This document shows, in pieces, positions 1-10,456 of a stretch of 64,000 bases of DNA. Position numbers and translations under genes: made by a program. The first letter of the stretch is position 1. Each line of letters starts with the position of its first letter. The notes under the pieces were generated by a model. That model was not told the DNA's origin. It ran no database searches and worked only from the letters and a program-made list of their open reading frames with translations. Location of the stretch: the NCBI GenBank assembly GCA_949357655.1, contig CASHTG010000005.1, forward strand, positions 310,001-374,000, given 5' to 3'. The stretch is from Parascedosporium putredinis (Eukaryota > Ascomycota > Sordariomycetes > Microascales > Microascaceae).

Positions 1-3000
1 GACTGCATAGATGGATCGATAGACAAGCAAGTCGGGAGAGTGGATCAATGGTCTGGCCTGGCCTGGACTGGTATCCTGTACGTGGTTGGGGGGATAATCG
101 ATGTGTTGCGTGGCTTCGCAAGGATGAAGGAAGATAATACGTTATGGCGAAGCAGACAGAAAAAAAGCCTTGTTGGAAAACAAAGTCGGCCGTTGGATCA
201 CAATGGAAATGGGAGGGAGGTGCATTCGATACTTATTTGGTCTACGCGTGCTGATGGGGACTTTGATCACTGGGTTCATCTTACTGAATCAAAAAACACG
301 GATTCACTTCAAATGTTTCTTTATGGAAGGGCGGAGACTTGAAAGACAAGGGGAGGGAAAAAGGGAACGAGGATCACGCAACCGCTGGCATCGCCTCAAC
401 TAAGTTCAAGGAAGTTGGCGTGCTCGAACCCGACCAGTTCCCACCTCTGAACCTCAAAGTCCTCGGCGCGCTGATGACACTGTGCAGGAAAACGCAGCCT
501 CTCTCTCGCTCTCTCTCTCCTCAAGTCCAGGGACAACCAATGAATCAAGCTGTTTGGTTGATCCAAGACCTTGGCCAGGAGATTCACTCCAGTACCGAAG
601 AAAAATAAAATCGTCGAATGGGGAAGGGCCTCGCTCATCCAGTCCGACGTCAAGGCCGCTTCCCCTTCTTCAACCCTTCTCGGAAGGAGTTTCTAGACAA
701 GGGGCAGGCCAGACCAGTCCCATAGGGCGGAGACCAGCTATGAAGATGTGGCAACAAACACCTTCGATGGGCGGGCCCTGCCCAACGTTAACAGGAAAAA
801 CTAACAAGAGCACCCAAAAGAAAGAAAAGAAAAAAGCCTGCGGTTTTTCGCTCTCTCCCAGCGCTGCTCTTTGGTGACTTTCAGAAATGACAAAAAACCG
901 CTGCTCCCCTTTTCTTGTCTTCAAGCTCCGTGGGACGCCTCTTCAGCCCGTCAGCCCAGGCAGCGAAACCGACGGGTCAAGGTTTGCTTGTCTCATCGTC
1001 AACCCGGACCCAAATCCCTCAAAGCTTGGGGATTTCTTGGGGCAGTTTCGGACGTGGCAGCTGCGTGCTGTCGTACCCACAGCAAGAAGCTTTCCATCGT
1101 AATTGAGGTTGGCCGGTTTGCGCGTCTGTCTCTGGATCAACGACCCAGCCAAGTCCGGACAACCGCGTAATACACAGTAACAGTAATACGATGGCCTACG
1201 TCGCTCACCTGGAGTTCTTACGGACACAGTAACAAAAAGCTCTTGGATTGTAGAGTGCTACAGTCTCTCTCGACCCCATTGCTTTTGTCCAGATGCCCAC
1301 CATGGTCGCCATAGTGTAGTGTCTAGTTTCCATCTAATACCTCGTCCACCCTCTTCCTCCTTCTCCTCCTCGGCGCTTCTTTTTTTCCCTCTTCTATTTT
1401 GTGCCTCGGGGGCGGGGGGCTAGAACTACCCCTTTTCTTTTGGTGCCCTTTCTATTTTCGATATTGCCTTTGTAACCTTTTTTTTGTTTGCCTCCCGAGC
1501 CCTCTCTTTGAAGCACTATCTCGCCCTTCTTCTCCACAATCGTGGCGGTTAGAATGGGTCCCTCGGGACAATAGGGGTGGTACAAACCCAATTCCCCGTT
1601 CCAGTATATTGTCGAACGAATCAGCCTAGGGCTAGAGATGGGGAGAAAGAGCAGAGAAAGAAACCAGAGGAACAAGAGAGTCGTAGAGGATACGCAAAGT
1701 ATAGGTGAGACAGTTCTGTATATAGTTTGTCCCTAGTACTCGAGGGCGAGAAGGGAGCACTAGCCAGACAATGGCCCCGTTAAATAGAAGTACGAAGTCA
1801 CTCGAGAAGGAAACAGAAATCCCAGAGGTTTTGGGAGAGAGAGAAAAAAAAAGCCAAAAGCTTGACTTATGGAACAAGCAACAGTTCGCCAAACCTTGAA
1901 CCCCTGAAGCCGTCAAAAGGGGCTGCCGGCCAGCTACTTTTTTTGGCCCACGACACCCAGCGGGACGGATGACCAGAAGAGGTGCAACAAACAAGCCGTA
2001 GATCACGGCCCTTTGGCTAACACGACATTACTTTTGGAGGAGAAAAGAAAAGAAAAGAAAAGATTCGCTGCCAGCCCAAAAAAATGATACTAGATGCTAG
2101 CCCGGGATTCGGCTGCCGTCTGCCGAAAGAAGGCAAAGAGCAACGCACTTGGGGAAGAAAAGGAAATCGTCGGCGACCTCTATTATTAATCCAAGACCCT
2201 TTTTGCGCACACTCTTCATCTGCCCGCATCCAGTCAAGACCAGCTGCGGCGCATCTCGCGGCTGCGGACCATTGATTTCCCCGGCAAAGACACGATTCAC
2301 GGCGCACCCAGCACCGTTCTGACTCGCTGGACCTCCTCGTGCTGGGACGCGTGTTTCCCTCTCTGGGCGTCCCCGAGCACTTGAGGTCACCAAGATCGAA
2401 AGATCGGAGAAATACCGGACATGGATTAATAATGGGCGCCCTTAATAATAACCATTGTGAGCGGACACACGCTGCGTCCTCTTCGGCCAAGTCACGTCGT
2501 CCCTCCCACTCGACACACACACCGCCTTCGGTTTACCGAGTGGAGAACCGATGTGCCGTACAATGGGAAACATCATTTACAAGGAACATTGAATACAAAG
2601 CAGACGATGCACCAACATTGGGAACGGAGTATCATATCAATGATTTGTGGAGTGCATATCCCTGTATCACTTGTCGAGGAGAAGTGAAAAGGTACGAGGT
2701 GGACAGGCTTGAACAGGCTATGAACGTAACCGCTCGACAAGGGCGCTCAAAGCACGGGGCTTAACCGGCAGGGATGTCAGGCTCGAGCTAGCCCACTCCC
2801 TTGACAGCCCGGATGCTCGGGAACCGGCCAATTCATTGATACGAGCGACAAAGACGTGGAAAACGAGGACCCGCTGTGCACGTCGACATGGGATCGGAGT
2901 GCAAAGTGTCAAGCAAGGACAAGAGGGGGCCTTGTCCTTCATTCAGATTGGAACCCATTATCATTACATCAGATGGTGAATAAGCTGACGCCGTCAAGCC

Positions 3001-4939
3001 CTGAAATAGACTTTTTTTCGGGGGCCTGTCACTCGTTTTCTTGTCAAGATGGACGCACTGAAATAGGGAGCACTGATTAACCAGTCCGAATCTAGCACAA
3101 GAAAAGATAATAACGTAAACCTCATGAAACGAGCCATATCATCTCTAAAACTTTGCTATCTTCCGTTCGTCCCACTCTTTATTTTCATGCCAGGGGAGAA
3201 AAAAATCAAAAATCTCCCCACATCAGCAAGGAGACCCTCGATCATACTAGTAATACAATGGATCTATGGATGTACCGGAGACAGGCAAGTTGACAATTGG
3301 AACGTAGAAGATCCCCAGCGGAAGAACAAGCGTCGAGGCCCCCATTCCTTTCATACGGCCCTCGCACGCGTCATCGCTGGCGCTTCCATCTCTCTCGAAA
3401 AACGAGGCGCTCTCCGCTTTTTTTTCCTTCTTCCCTGGCCCTTCTCGTTTTCCCCCTTCCCCACTTGATGCTGTGTGCGTTCTCCATTTAGGAGTTTCGG
3501 CCACCGAGGGGCCCAGCTTCGCCTCCCATTGACTGCACGGCTTGAACGGGCATCTTCCTCCTGCTTTGGCGCGTTGTCCCCCCTCCCTTCTTCCCCTCCC
3601 CTCCACTTAGGGCGTCTTCTTCGATATAGACCCTCCCCGACAAGCAATCACTCAGGTTCTGGGAGCCCGGGAAAGGGATGCGTGCCAACCTTCCCAAACC
3701 GGCAGTGGGTGTCATCATCAATGCCAACATACAGACGAAAGGAATACGGGGAACAGGTTCCGTGGAAAGCCCTCAAGTGCCCTCCCCTCTTTTTCCTTCC
3801 TTTGGAGGAACAAAACTCAAATAAAAAAGAAGGAAAAAGAACAAGAAGGAAAATTCACGTCACACCATTACGCATCAATGTCATCGGCACATCGGTACTC
3901 GCGAGAAACTCTTTTGTCATTGTCTAGCAAATACTTTGTTATAAACCTCTTCCGTCCCAGCACGCTTTAGCCCCCAATGCACAAGTCCGGGATGTGTTTT
4001 CCCGGGAAAAGCATGACGGCGAGCCCCAAGAGCAAGGGACTCAAAAATAAAAAAGCCGTTGGAAGCGAATGGACCCTGCACAAGGAATAGAAGCAAGGGC
4101 CTCAACCGTAAGAAAAACCCGACGCTTAGGAAGAATGGGAAAACGCCCTGCCTTTGTGCTCCAGACCACCAATGCCACACGGTTCGTTCCGCCCGTTAGC
4201 TTAGCCGGTGCTCATCTCGGGTTACAACCGGCATAGATTAGCTGGACCTGTGCAACGTTAGCCGTCCCTGTCTGCAATGACCTGACTGTAGTCACCGCTT
4301 GCCTGTAGTGCTTTGTGCCATGCCTCCAACCGCTGCAATCGTTGAAAGGAGCAGAGAAGAAAGCAATTGCGCTGGTAAGGCCCAAACATGATATAAAAGA
4401 GTATTAGTGTGGGCCGAGTGCTTCCGTGTATGACTGAGAGGCTGAACCGCAGCGACTTTTCTTCGCATTTCCATTTATGGACGCCAAAAAGACTATTCAC
4501 CAAATACATGTAAATGAGGGCTCGCAGGGTGCAGTATGCGTTGTATTGTATGTAAAAAGATTATATATGTAAATGTAGAAGGATATCCAGACCGTCGAGG
4601 CCCTCTTTTGCCCTCCAACTCCAGGCAACTTGTGAAAAACACGCTCGCTCAAACGTCATCTACCCTGAAAAAGGAAGAAAAAAGAACACCATTAAAAGAG
4701 CTGCCACCCTCCTTAAGCGAGAGCCGCGCACTCCTTGGAGCAACTGGTCCCTAGGTGGGTGGGTGGCATGTATCCGATACCCAAGGCGTATTCGCCCTTG
4801 CGCACTCTCCATGGTCCCCTCTGCAAGAGGCAGGGACCCAACAAAGGCACAGTTGAAGTGCCGACCCGCGGAGTTGAAAACGAACCTAGATCCACCTCAC
4901 CTCTTCCAACCCCATTTCCTATTTTTGTCTTTGCCTGCC
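1..4939. other. No recognisable gene
   Basis: I see no protein family, tRNA or rRNA signature here on either strand. Open frames are short, lack family motifs and overlap one another on both strands. The only clear structure is an (AAAAG)n tract near 2037-2062. The last few hundred bases lie downstream of the zinc-finger gene that ends at 4940 on the minus strand, so they probably hold its 3' UTR and polyadenylation region. Because this window carries frame-breaking single-base errors elsewhere, a broken gene cannot be excluded. Confidence 0.5.
2037..2062. repeat. (AAAAG)n pentanucleotide microsatellite
   Basis: About five copies of the AAAAG unit in a polypurine run, in intergenic DNA. No associated gene is seen. 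Confidence 0.85.
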
Positions 4940-5186
4940 CTATAGAGTCGGACCGGAGCGCCACTCGTGTCCGATCCTGCCTCCCACAATAATCTCGGCA
5001 AACACCTTGTCGTTGTCCGAGCCGCTCGACGATTCCTCGTCCGGCAGCGCATCGTTGATCCTCTGCAGCAGCTGCTTGAGCTGCCGCCGCCTCTCCTTCC
5101 ACGTCGCAAAGTCCTCAATCTGCTGGTCTCGAACGGAGGGCGTCACCTGGATGCCCCGGCTGTCGAAGAGGAAATCGGGCAGCGTC

Positions 5187-5217
<31 letters not shown>

Positions 5218-6308
5218 TCGGCCTGACGCCCGGAAGGCTGACCTTGGGCCCGTCGCCGACATGCCACGCGAATGGCGTAATGTGCCGCATCTCGACGTGC
5301 GCCAGCAGCGCGTTCCTCGTCGCGAAGCGTGGCGGAGACACACTCCTCGCGCACTGGCCCCATCGGCACGTCGTCGCGGAGAGGTGTCCGCCGCAATGGA
5401 CAATCTGGACGTGTCTACGCAACGTCTCGAGGTTGTGCAGCTCCGCCTTGCAGCCCTCCCACTCGCATAGGAACGCAACGTACCGGGGCCTGAGCGCGTT
5501 GTAGATGCTCCGAGGGGTCGGCGAAGGCGGCCGCGGGGGGCCGCGCGCTTTTGGGCACCCCGCCGCTCGAGGTGACCTGTCCCGTCCCCGTCCCCGTTCC
5601 CTTGGGCCTCCCTGCGCGCCGGGCCTGCTGCTGGAGCCGCGCGGGCGCCTTTGGGCCTAGGCTAGCATTGGCGGCGGCCACCTCGGGCCCAAACTTTCGG
5701 ATATCCGCGTAGGACATGCCCGGACGCCAGCCCTTTGGCCGGCCCATCCGGGTCGACTTGGGCTTTGCGCCCTCCATGACGGGTGGAGGAGGCGCAGCCT
5801 TGGACTGCTTCTGGGATGAGGCGGCAGGACCAGTGGGGGTTGGAGCTACCGGTGCTGCTGGTGCCGCTGGTAGTGCCCGTACTGCTGGTACTGCCGGTGC
5901 TGCTGGTACTGCCTTGGCCAGTAGCCGCGGCGGCGCGTTTCCAACACGCGCCTCCTCAAGTTTCCTCCGATACTGGGAAGAAAGATCCGAGTTGACCAGC
6001 GCGTCACTGCCGAGCTCGTCGGCGTCCTCCCACTGGTTCGATACGGCGGGCGCCCTCAAGACAACCGCGATCCTGGGCGAGGCCAATGGCTTATCCCGAG
6101 ACTGAGCTGGCGCGGAGCTGGGATCCGCTCTTGGTTGACCGCTTGGGAAGCCCATGGTGGGCGGCCTTGAGGTATGTTGTTGTTTGGGGGCCGTCTGGGA
6201 ATTAGAAGAAGAAGAAGAATAAGTGTATCCGGGAAGCTGGGGAAGGGGAATAGGAGTTTGCGAAGACCCCTGCCCGTGAGGGCTATTAGCAGGGTTCCAC
6301 CGCGACAT
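4940..6308 (-). CDS. AT-hook and C2H2 zinc-finger DNA-binding protein (frame broken once)
   Basis: Probable nuclear DNA-binding regulator. The start ATG is at 6308 and the first frame runs to about 5540. It holds a Pro/Ala-rich disordered N-terminus and two AT-hook-like cores, each GRPKG, the first inside MGRPKGWRPGMSYADIRKF. The second frame continues through RSIYNALRPRYVAFLCEW and two C2H2 fingers: CEWEGC followed by HVQIVH, and CRWGQC followed by HVEMRH. It ends after a poly-Gly/Asp stretch, a basic WKERRRQLKQLL helix and a TAG at 4940. The frames differ by one extra base, most simply in the six-base G run at 5535-5540 (C run on the coding strand). No intron with suitable splice sites and phase was found to explain it. 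Joined, the protein is about 455 residues. The targets and precise orthology are unknown to me. A pseudogene is possible, but both halves look intact. Confidence 0.78.
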
Positions 6309-7119
6309 GGGTGTTTTTTAAAATCACTTGTATTACACCTAGTAATACCGATAGAGCGACGAGCCCTGTTCCCCTTTCCTAACCATGGGAGAACTCGTTT
6401 GGTGTGTTTCTTATTAGGCGGACGGGAACGCGTTGAGAGAAGAAGGGAAAAAAACAAGTGACGGGTTCGAGAGAGGAGATGAAACGGGCGTCTGGTGTGA
6501 GAGCAAAGCACAAAACCAATAGACCAGACTAGACCACCTGTCCCCCAAAAAAGAAGACGAAAAAAAAAAAAAAAAGACTAAGAGAAATGTGCGTTGTTTG
6601 GGCACTCGCGCTTGTGGTGCCGCGTGTTGTTGGGCTGCTGCGCTACTCTCGGCAGTGTTGGTGGATCGATTTTCCTCTTCACGCCGGCCCAACGTGGACG
6701 TCTCCGCTTTGCTCCCGTTCCGTGACGTGCAGCGCCGGCGTCGCTGATGAATGGATGAGGGAGGATGACTGAGTGGCCCACGGAAGATGGGGGAGGGAAA
6801 TAAAAGACGAAAAAAAAAGAAAATGGCTGGTTTGGGCGGGTGGAGACTTTCCGGGTGAACAGCAGTTCTTGAAGATTGATAGTTCCTGCCACGCGGATAT
6901 GTTTGTTTCAAGTAGTAGCAATTCCGGGAGAGAAGAAAAAAACTTGGAATAAAGGAGCTTCCCGTCAAAGCCAAACACAGCTCGCGTTCATACGGATAAA
7001 CTCTAGAGTTTGGTTGGGGGACGGGGAGACTTGACGAAATACCCAAATGTTTTGGCGCACCCTTGTGTTTTTCGAAAAATCGAACCGGTGCGGTTGTAGA
7101 GACATCCGGCCACAATAGA

Positions 7120-7134
7120 GATCAATTGATTGAT
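7120..7134. promoter_or_regulatory. GATCAATTGATTGAT palindromic motif
   Basis: One of four exact copies in this window of the 11-mer GATCAATTGAT, which contains the 10-bp perfect palindrome ATCAATTGAT. The copy here continues with TTGAT, as does the copy at 35019. A protein-binding function is inferred from recurrence only. Confidence 0.3.
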
Positions 7135-7351
7135 CTAGTATAAACCGAAATAGAACCTGAGGGTCACGAGACGACCATTGATCTAGCAATTATCCAGCAG
7201 CATGTGCACGCCGCCATTCCACGGATGTAATACAAGACGTTCTATCCCTCTTCCGGGCACAACTGAATCAGCGCACCAGCTGAATAGACTTAATTGTCCC
7301 ATTTTTTGGTGCGTTGTTTCTTTTCCATGGATGGGACTAGCCATTTATAGC

Positions 7352-7717
7352 TCATTCCGTGTAAGGGCAACTACGAAGTAACTGCTTGATTGATGCAACT
7401 TTCCCATCGAATTGATCAATTGTCATTCCAGCCCATTGTAGACAGTCTACTTGTATAGAGGTGGGTAGGAACACCAAGGTGGTAAGTGAATCAATAACAC
7501 CATTGTGCCAATTTAACCATGAAGGTTTTGCATTCCATGACTTGGTATTAGTTAAAATTGCTGCAAAGGTAGCCCTGGCCATTGATATGTCTGGCATGCA
7601 ACCATCATCCATTTCATTTGTAATTTGCGGCAAGGGGCTTTTAGTCGCCGTGGAAGCGCGCGCACGAGGGCAAGTACATGTAGCCAAAGAGAACAAAAAT
7701 GCCAACGCCTTCAACAA
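7352..7717 (-). CDS. Doubtful small hypothetical protein
   Basis: Open frame of 121 codons with no homology known to me. The first residues (KALAFLFSLATCTC) are hydrophobic and resemble a signal peptide ending near an ARA site. The rest looks protein-like, with three later cysteines and the end SCPYTE. However, the frame opens on TTG and has an in-frame TGA three codons upstream. There is no ATG until the middle of the frame, and the opposite strand is open over the same stretch. It could be a secreted protein whose true start is hidden by an intron or a base error, a decayed gene, or chance. Confidence 0.2.
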   Translation of the reverse strand: MLKALAFLFSLATCTCPRARASTATKSPLPQITNEMDDGCMPDISMARATFAAILTNTKSWNAKPSWLNWHNGVIDSLTTLVFLPTSIQVDCLQWAGMTIDQFDGKVASIKQLLRSCPYTE

Positions 7718-8271
7718 ACTCTTTCAAGGCAGAGTGGCTCCTATTTCGATTCATCTAGCTCAGCAGCATACCATCGAGCAAGACCATCGCCTCTCAACAT
7801 ATACAAGATGCACTATAATCAAGCAGATGACGCAATGGGGACCAATGGCGGGAAAATGCCAATCCTTCTCCACGACCTTGCTCTTCCCTCTTTAAGCTCA
7901 AGGAGCTCTTTAGACGCAAGCTTTGCGGCCTCTAACACTACACGGAGAACGGGGAAGAGAGAAAAAAAAAGGAATGGCCTGAGACCTGGTTCCCAAGTAT
8001 GCAGCACGAGATTGTGATGGTGCGACCAAACTTTCCTTCCATACGAATATAGAAAAAGAAATGCAACGATCCGAGGAGGAGATAACAAAGATGCAGTCGG
8101 TCGGTGAGTGGGTCTTGAGTCTTTATCGGGGACATGGAAAGCCGACCCGTGAGTTCTCGACACACACGGGTGCTTGGCTCGCTTGTTGTTGGTATAGATG
8201 CCTGACGCATGAGTGATTCGGAAAGAGCACGCCTTGTAGCTCTTGTATTTATAGCAAGCAGGCGCCTTCGC

Positions 8272-9413
8272 TCAGACACCCGCGGTTCCCCCATCCGCAT
8301 CGTTTGGCGCCACATCTCCGTGGAGGGTGGCAAGGCGCTCCTCCTCTTTCCTTTCACGGATAGCCTCGGTCTCCTGGCGGAGTTTCTCGAGATTCCACAC
8401 GCCGTCGTCGTCATCTTCATCGTCAGAGTCTTCCGTAGATCGCCAGTTGCCACTCTCGAAGAGGCCCTGCCGGTGGCTTCCTTGGCCTTGATCGCCTGCT
8501 CCTCGGCAGCCTTCTTGCTCAAACGATCCTTCTTCCACTTTTCAAACGATTCCGGGGTTACTGGCGTGAGCGTGCCCGTGAGCTTGTGCCTCTCCGACTC
8601 TAGGAACTCTTCCAACGTTAGGGTCTTGAGAGGGGACTTGTCCATGAGGGCCTTTTCGGCAGCTCGCTGCTCCTTGGTTTTCAGGACGAAGCTGTAAAGA
8701 AGAAGAAGAAGAGAAGAAGCGAGTTAGTCAAAGATCTGGTGCCATGAATGGCCGTAATTAAGGTGCGGGGTTCTACATACCCAGGTGGCAGAGCGTGCTT
8801 ATACATGCACTTATCACCGCCGTTTGGACATGTCCAAAACCAGCCGTACTTGCCGTCTTCGATGGCGGTAACAAAGTACTTGCACACTTTGTCCGTTGTC
8901 GTCTTTTGGTTGCCCTTCTTGGACAAGACGACGGACCGCAGCTTCTCCTCGTCCCAGTCTGCCGAGGTCTCAACCTTCTTGACCTCCTCTTCCTCAGCCC
9001 TAGTATCGGTGTATAAACTCCTCTTCTCCGTCTTGCGCTCCATCTCCAGGTCGTGAGAGAACTTGCACTTCTTGCCCTTCTCGCAGTTGCCCTTTTGAAA
9101 AATATACAAACCACCGTCTTGGGATCCACGCCAAAGGGCACCTTTTGAATCTGCGCCGGCTTATTCATGAGGAGTTCCGCCTCCCGCTTGGCATCCTCAG
9201 CCGCCTTCTTCTCCCTTTCGCGCTGGGCCTTTTCGGCCTCCTTCTTCTTCTGCTCGACCGTTCCGCCATTCTTCAAATTGGTCGTCATCTGGGCGATTTG
9301 TTTCTGAGCCACCGCACCCTTTTTATTCTTCATACCAAACGTGCGGTCCTCCACCTGCTTCGTCGCAGAGGCCTTCTTCCCCGGGCCTTGCTTCTCTACC
9401 TTTTGGGAGGCAT
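8272..9413 (-). CDS. Tma46/DFRP1-like CCCH zinc-finger protein (three single-base breaks)
   Basis: Partner of the developmentally regulated GTPase Rbg1/DRG1, associated with translating ribosomes in the cytoplasm. Visible family features in order: start MPPK, DRTFGMKNKKGA, DPKTVVCIFF leading into a CCCH finger (CEKGKKCKFSH), the region WFWTCPNGGDKCMYKHALPP with a second CCCH finger, then LTLEEFLESERHKL and an acidic tail. Exon 1 is 8781-9413 and exon 2 is 8272-8691. The 89-nt intron has a GTATGT donor, CTAAC branch and TACAG acceptor. Three places need one extra base: the AAAA just after the start (plus 9401-9404), between CIFF and KGNCEKG (9093-9102), and at GR/LFESGNW (8463-8467). With these the protein is about 351 residues, normal for the family. 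The ATG at 9413 is chosen for its CACC context and the family's MPPK start. Loss of function is possible but less likely than assembly error. Confidence 0.88.
8692..8780 (-). other. Intron of the Tma46-like gene
   Basis: 89 nt, donor GTATGT, branch CTAAC, acceptor TTTACAG. Splicing joins CCACCTGG to CTTCGTC, giving the family sequence LPPGFVL in place of the GYV read-through. Confidence 0.85.
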
Positions 9414-10291
9414 GGTGGGCGGTGGTGGGCGGTGGTGGTGGGGGCTTCAAGTGCCAGGGTTTCGGTGCGGTTTCGATACCCTTACGGGCGATTCTACTCG
9501 GTCAATTTTTCGTTCTGGAGTGATTTTCGTATGCTGCTTGGCGTAACTCGACCCTTGCCGTCGGTTAGGGAAATTTTGCCCGCTGTGAGCTGCGGAAATC
9601 GACTTTCGTTTCGGTGAGGCGAGGGAGGCAGTGGCCGATTTTTAGAAGCCATAGGCTTCAATCGTTGGCGGGGCTTGATGAAGTCACAGAGAGCACTGAG
9701 AGTCACGTGTCGTGGGGTTGTGAGTGAGTCCAGTCCGGACTGGAGCCTGTCGTGTGTGGTCTGGTCTGGCCTGGTCTGGTGCAGTGCTGCCCGAGCAGGC
9801 CATCCATTCAACCGTGCGAGAAAAAAAGCACGAACCAAGGGGCTCCAGGGCGAGAAAGTGTAATGTGGCTGTGTAGCATGGATGCGCCACGGAGACTGAC
9901 CGGATCAATTGATGTGACGCCTCAGCAGTCCAATTGAGCTTCACAAGCAAGCTGTCCAGTTTGGAGAGCGTCTCATTCTGCCAATTCAACCATTCGCAAA
10001 GGCACGTCGTAACCAACCTTGATTCTCTCCCTCATCGAGCCATTCGTTTTTGTCGAACAGCTAAAACTACGGATAAGAAACAAATAGTATGTTCCAGTTC
10101 TATCAGGTCTACCCCAATCCTACGAGACCCTTTGTCACCGGCCCTTTTTCTTTTCTTCACTTGCTCATACTTTTATGCTAGGCTCCTCGGCTCTTCGACT
10201 TCTGAAGCTACTCGGTGCCCTCCTTTGACAGACACCCCCTCTTCGCAAGACCTTTACAAGTAATCGCCTGCTCACCGAATCGCGAGCCACG
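9414..10291. promoter_or_regulatory. Divergent promoter between the Tma46-like gene and OST4
   Basis: About 880 bases separate the two divergent starts. The second exact copy of GATCAATTGAT in the window lies here at 9903-9913. A pyrimidine-rich stretch precedes the OST4 start (about 10130-10260), as is usual near fungal transcription starts. No other site is recognised. Confidence 0.45.
9903..9915. promoter_or_regulatory. GATCAATTGATGT palindromic motif
   Basis: Exact copy of the recurrent 11-mer, sharing the 13-mer GATCAATTGATGT with the copy at 63554. It sits in the divergent promoter between the Tma46-like gene and OST4. A binding function is inferred only. Confidence 0.3.
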
Positions 10292-10456
10292 ATGATTTCC
10301 GACGGCGATCTCTACACCCTGGCCATTGCCCTCGGCTGCGTCTCCGCCGTGCTCATCGTCGTCTACCACTTCATCGAGGTTAACGCCGGCGCAATCTCTA
10401 GATATGAGCAGGAGCTCGCGCAGGAGGCATCCAAGCCGCCAAAGGCTGCGCGATAA
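10292..10456 (+). CDS. OST4: Oligosaccharyltransferase subunit Ost4
   Basis: Mini-membrane subunit of the ER oligosaccharyltransferase, which transfers the lipid-linked glycan to asparagines of nascent proteins; Ost4 stabilises the Stt3-containing complex. The 54-residue frame starts MISDGDLYTLAIALG, followed by a single transmembrane helix (about residues 9-27, CVSAVLIVVYHF) and the conserved FIEVNA. This fits the family, whose yeast member is 36 residues. The extra C-terminal tail (residues 33-54, ending KPPKAAR) is charged and probably cytosolic or lumenal but unassigned. It is intronless and unbroken. It lies divergent to the Tma46-like gene. The ATG at 10292 is the first in frame and is unambiguous by family match. 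It is easily missed because of its length. Confidence 0.9.
   Translation: MISDGDLYTLAIALGCVSAVLIVVYHFIEVNAGAISRYEQELAQEASKPPKAAR

Larger units (their letters stand above)
6309..8271. other. Intergenic region with a 16-base A run and a weak ORF
   Basis: This lies upstream of the zinc-finger gene and downstream of the Tma46 gene, both on the minus strand. It holds a run of about 16 A residues at 6560-6575, the palindrome GATCAATTGAT at 7120-7130, and AATTGATCAATT at 7410-7421. A 121-codon open frame on the minus strand at 7352-7717 is listed separately as doubtful. I recognise nothing else. Confidence 0.5.

Noticed and set aside
5517..5567. Possible 51-nt intron joining the two frames of the zinc-finger gene
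   Set aside because: Its length is divisible by three, so it would not correct the frame, and it would remove the conserved RSIYNAL block.
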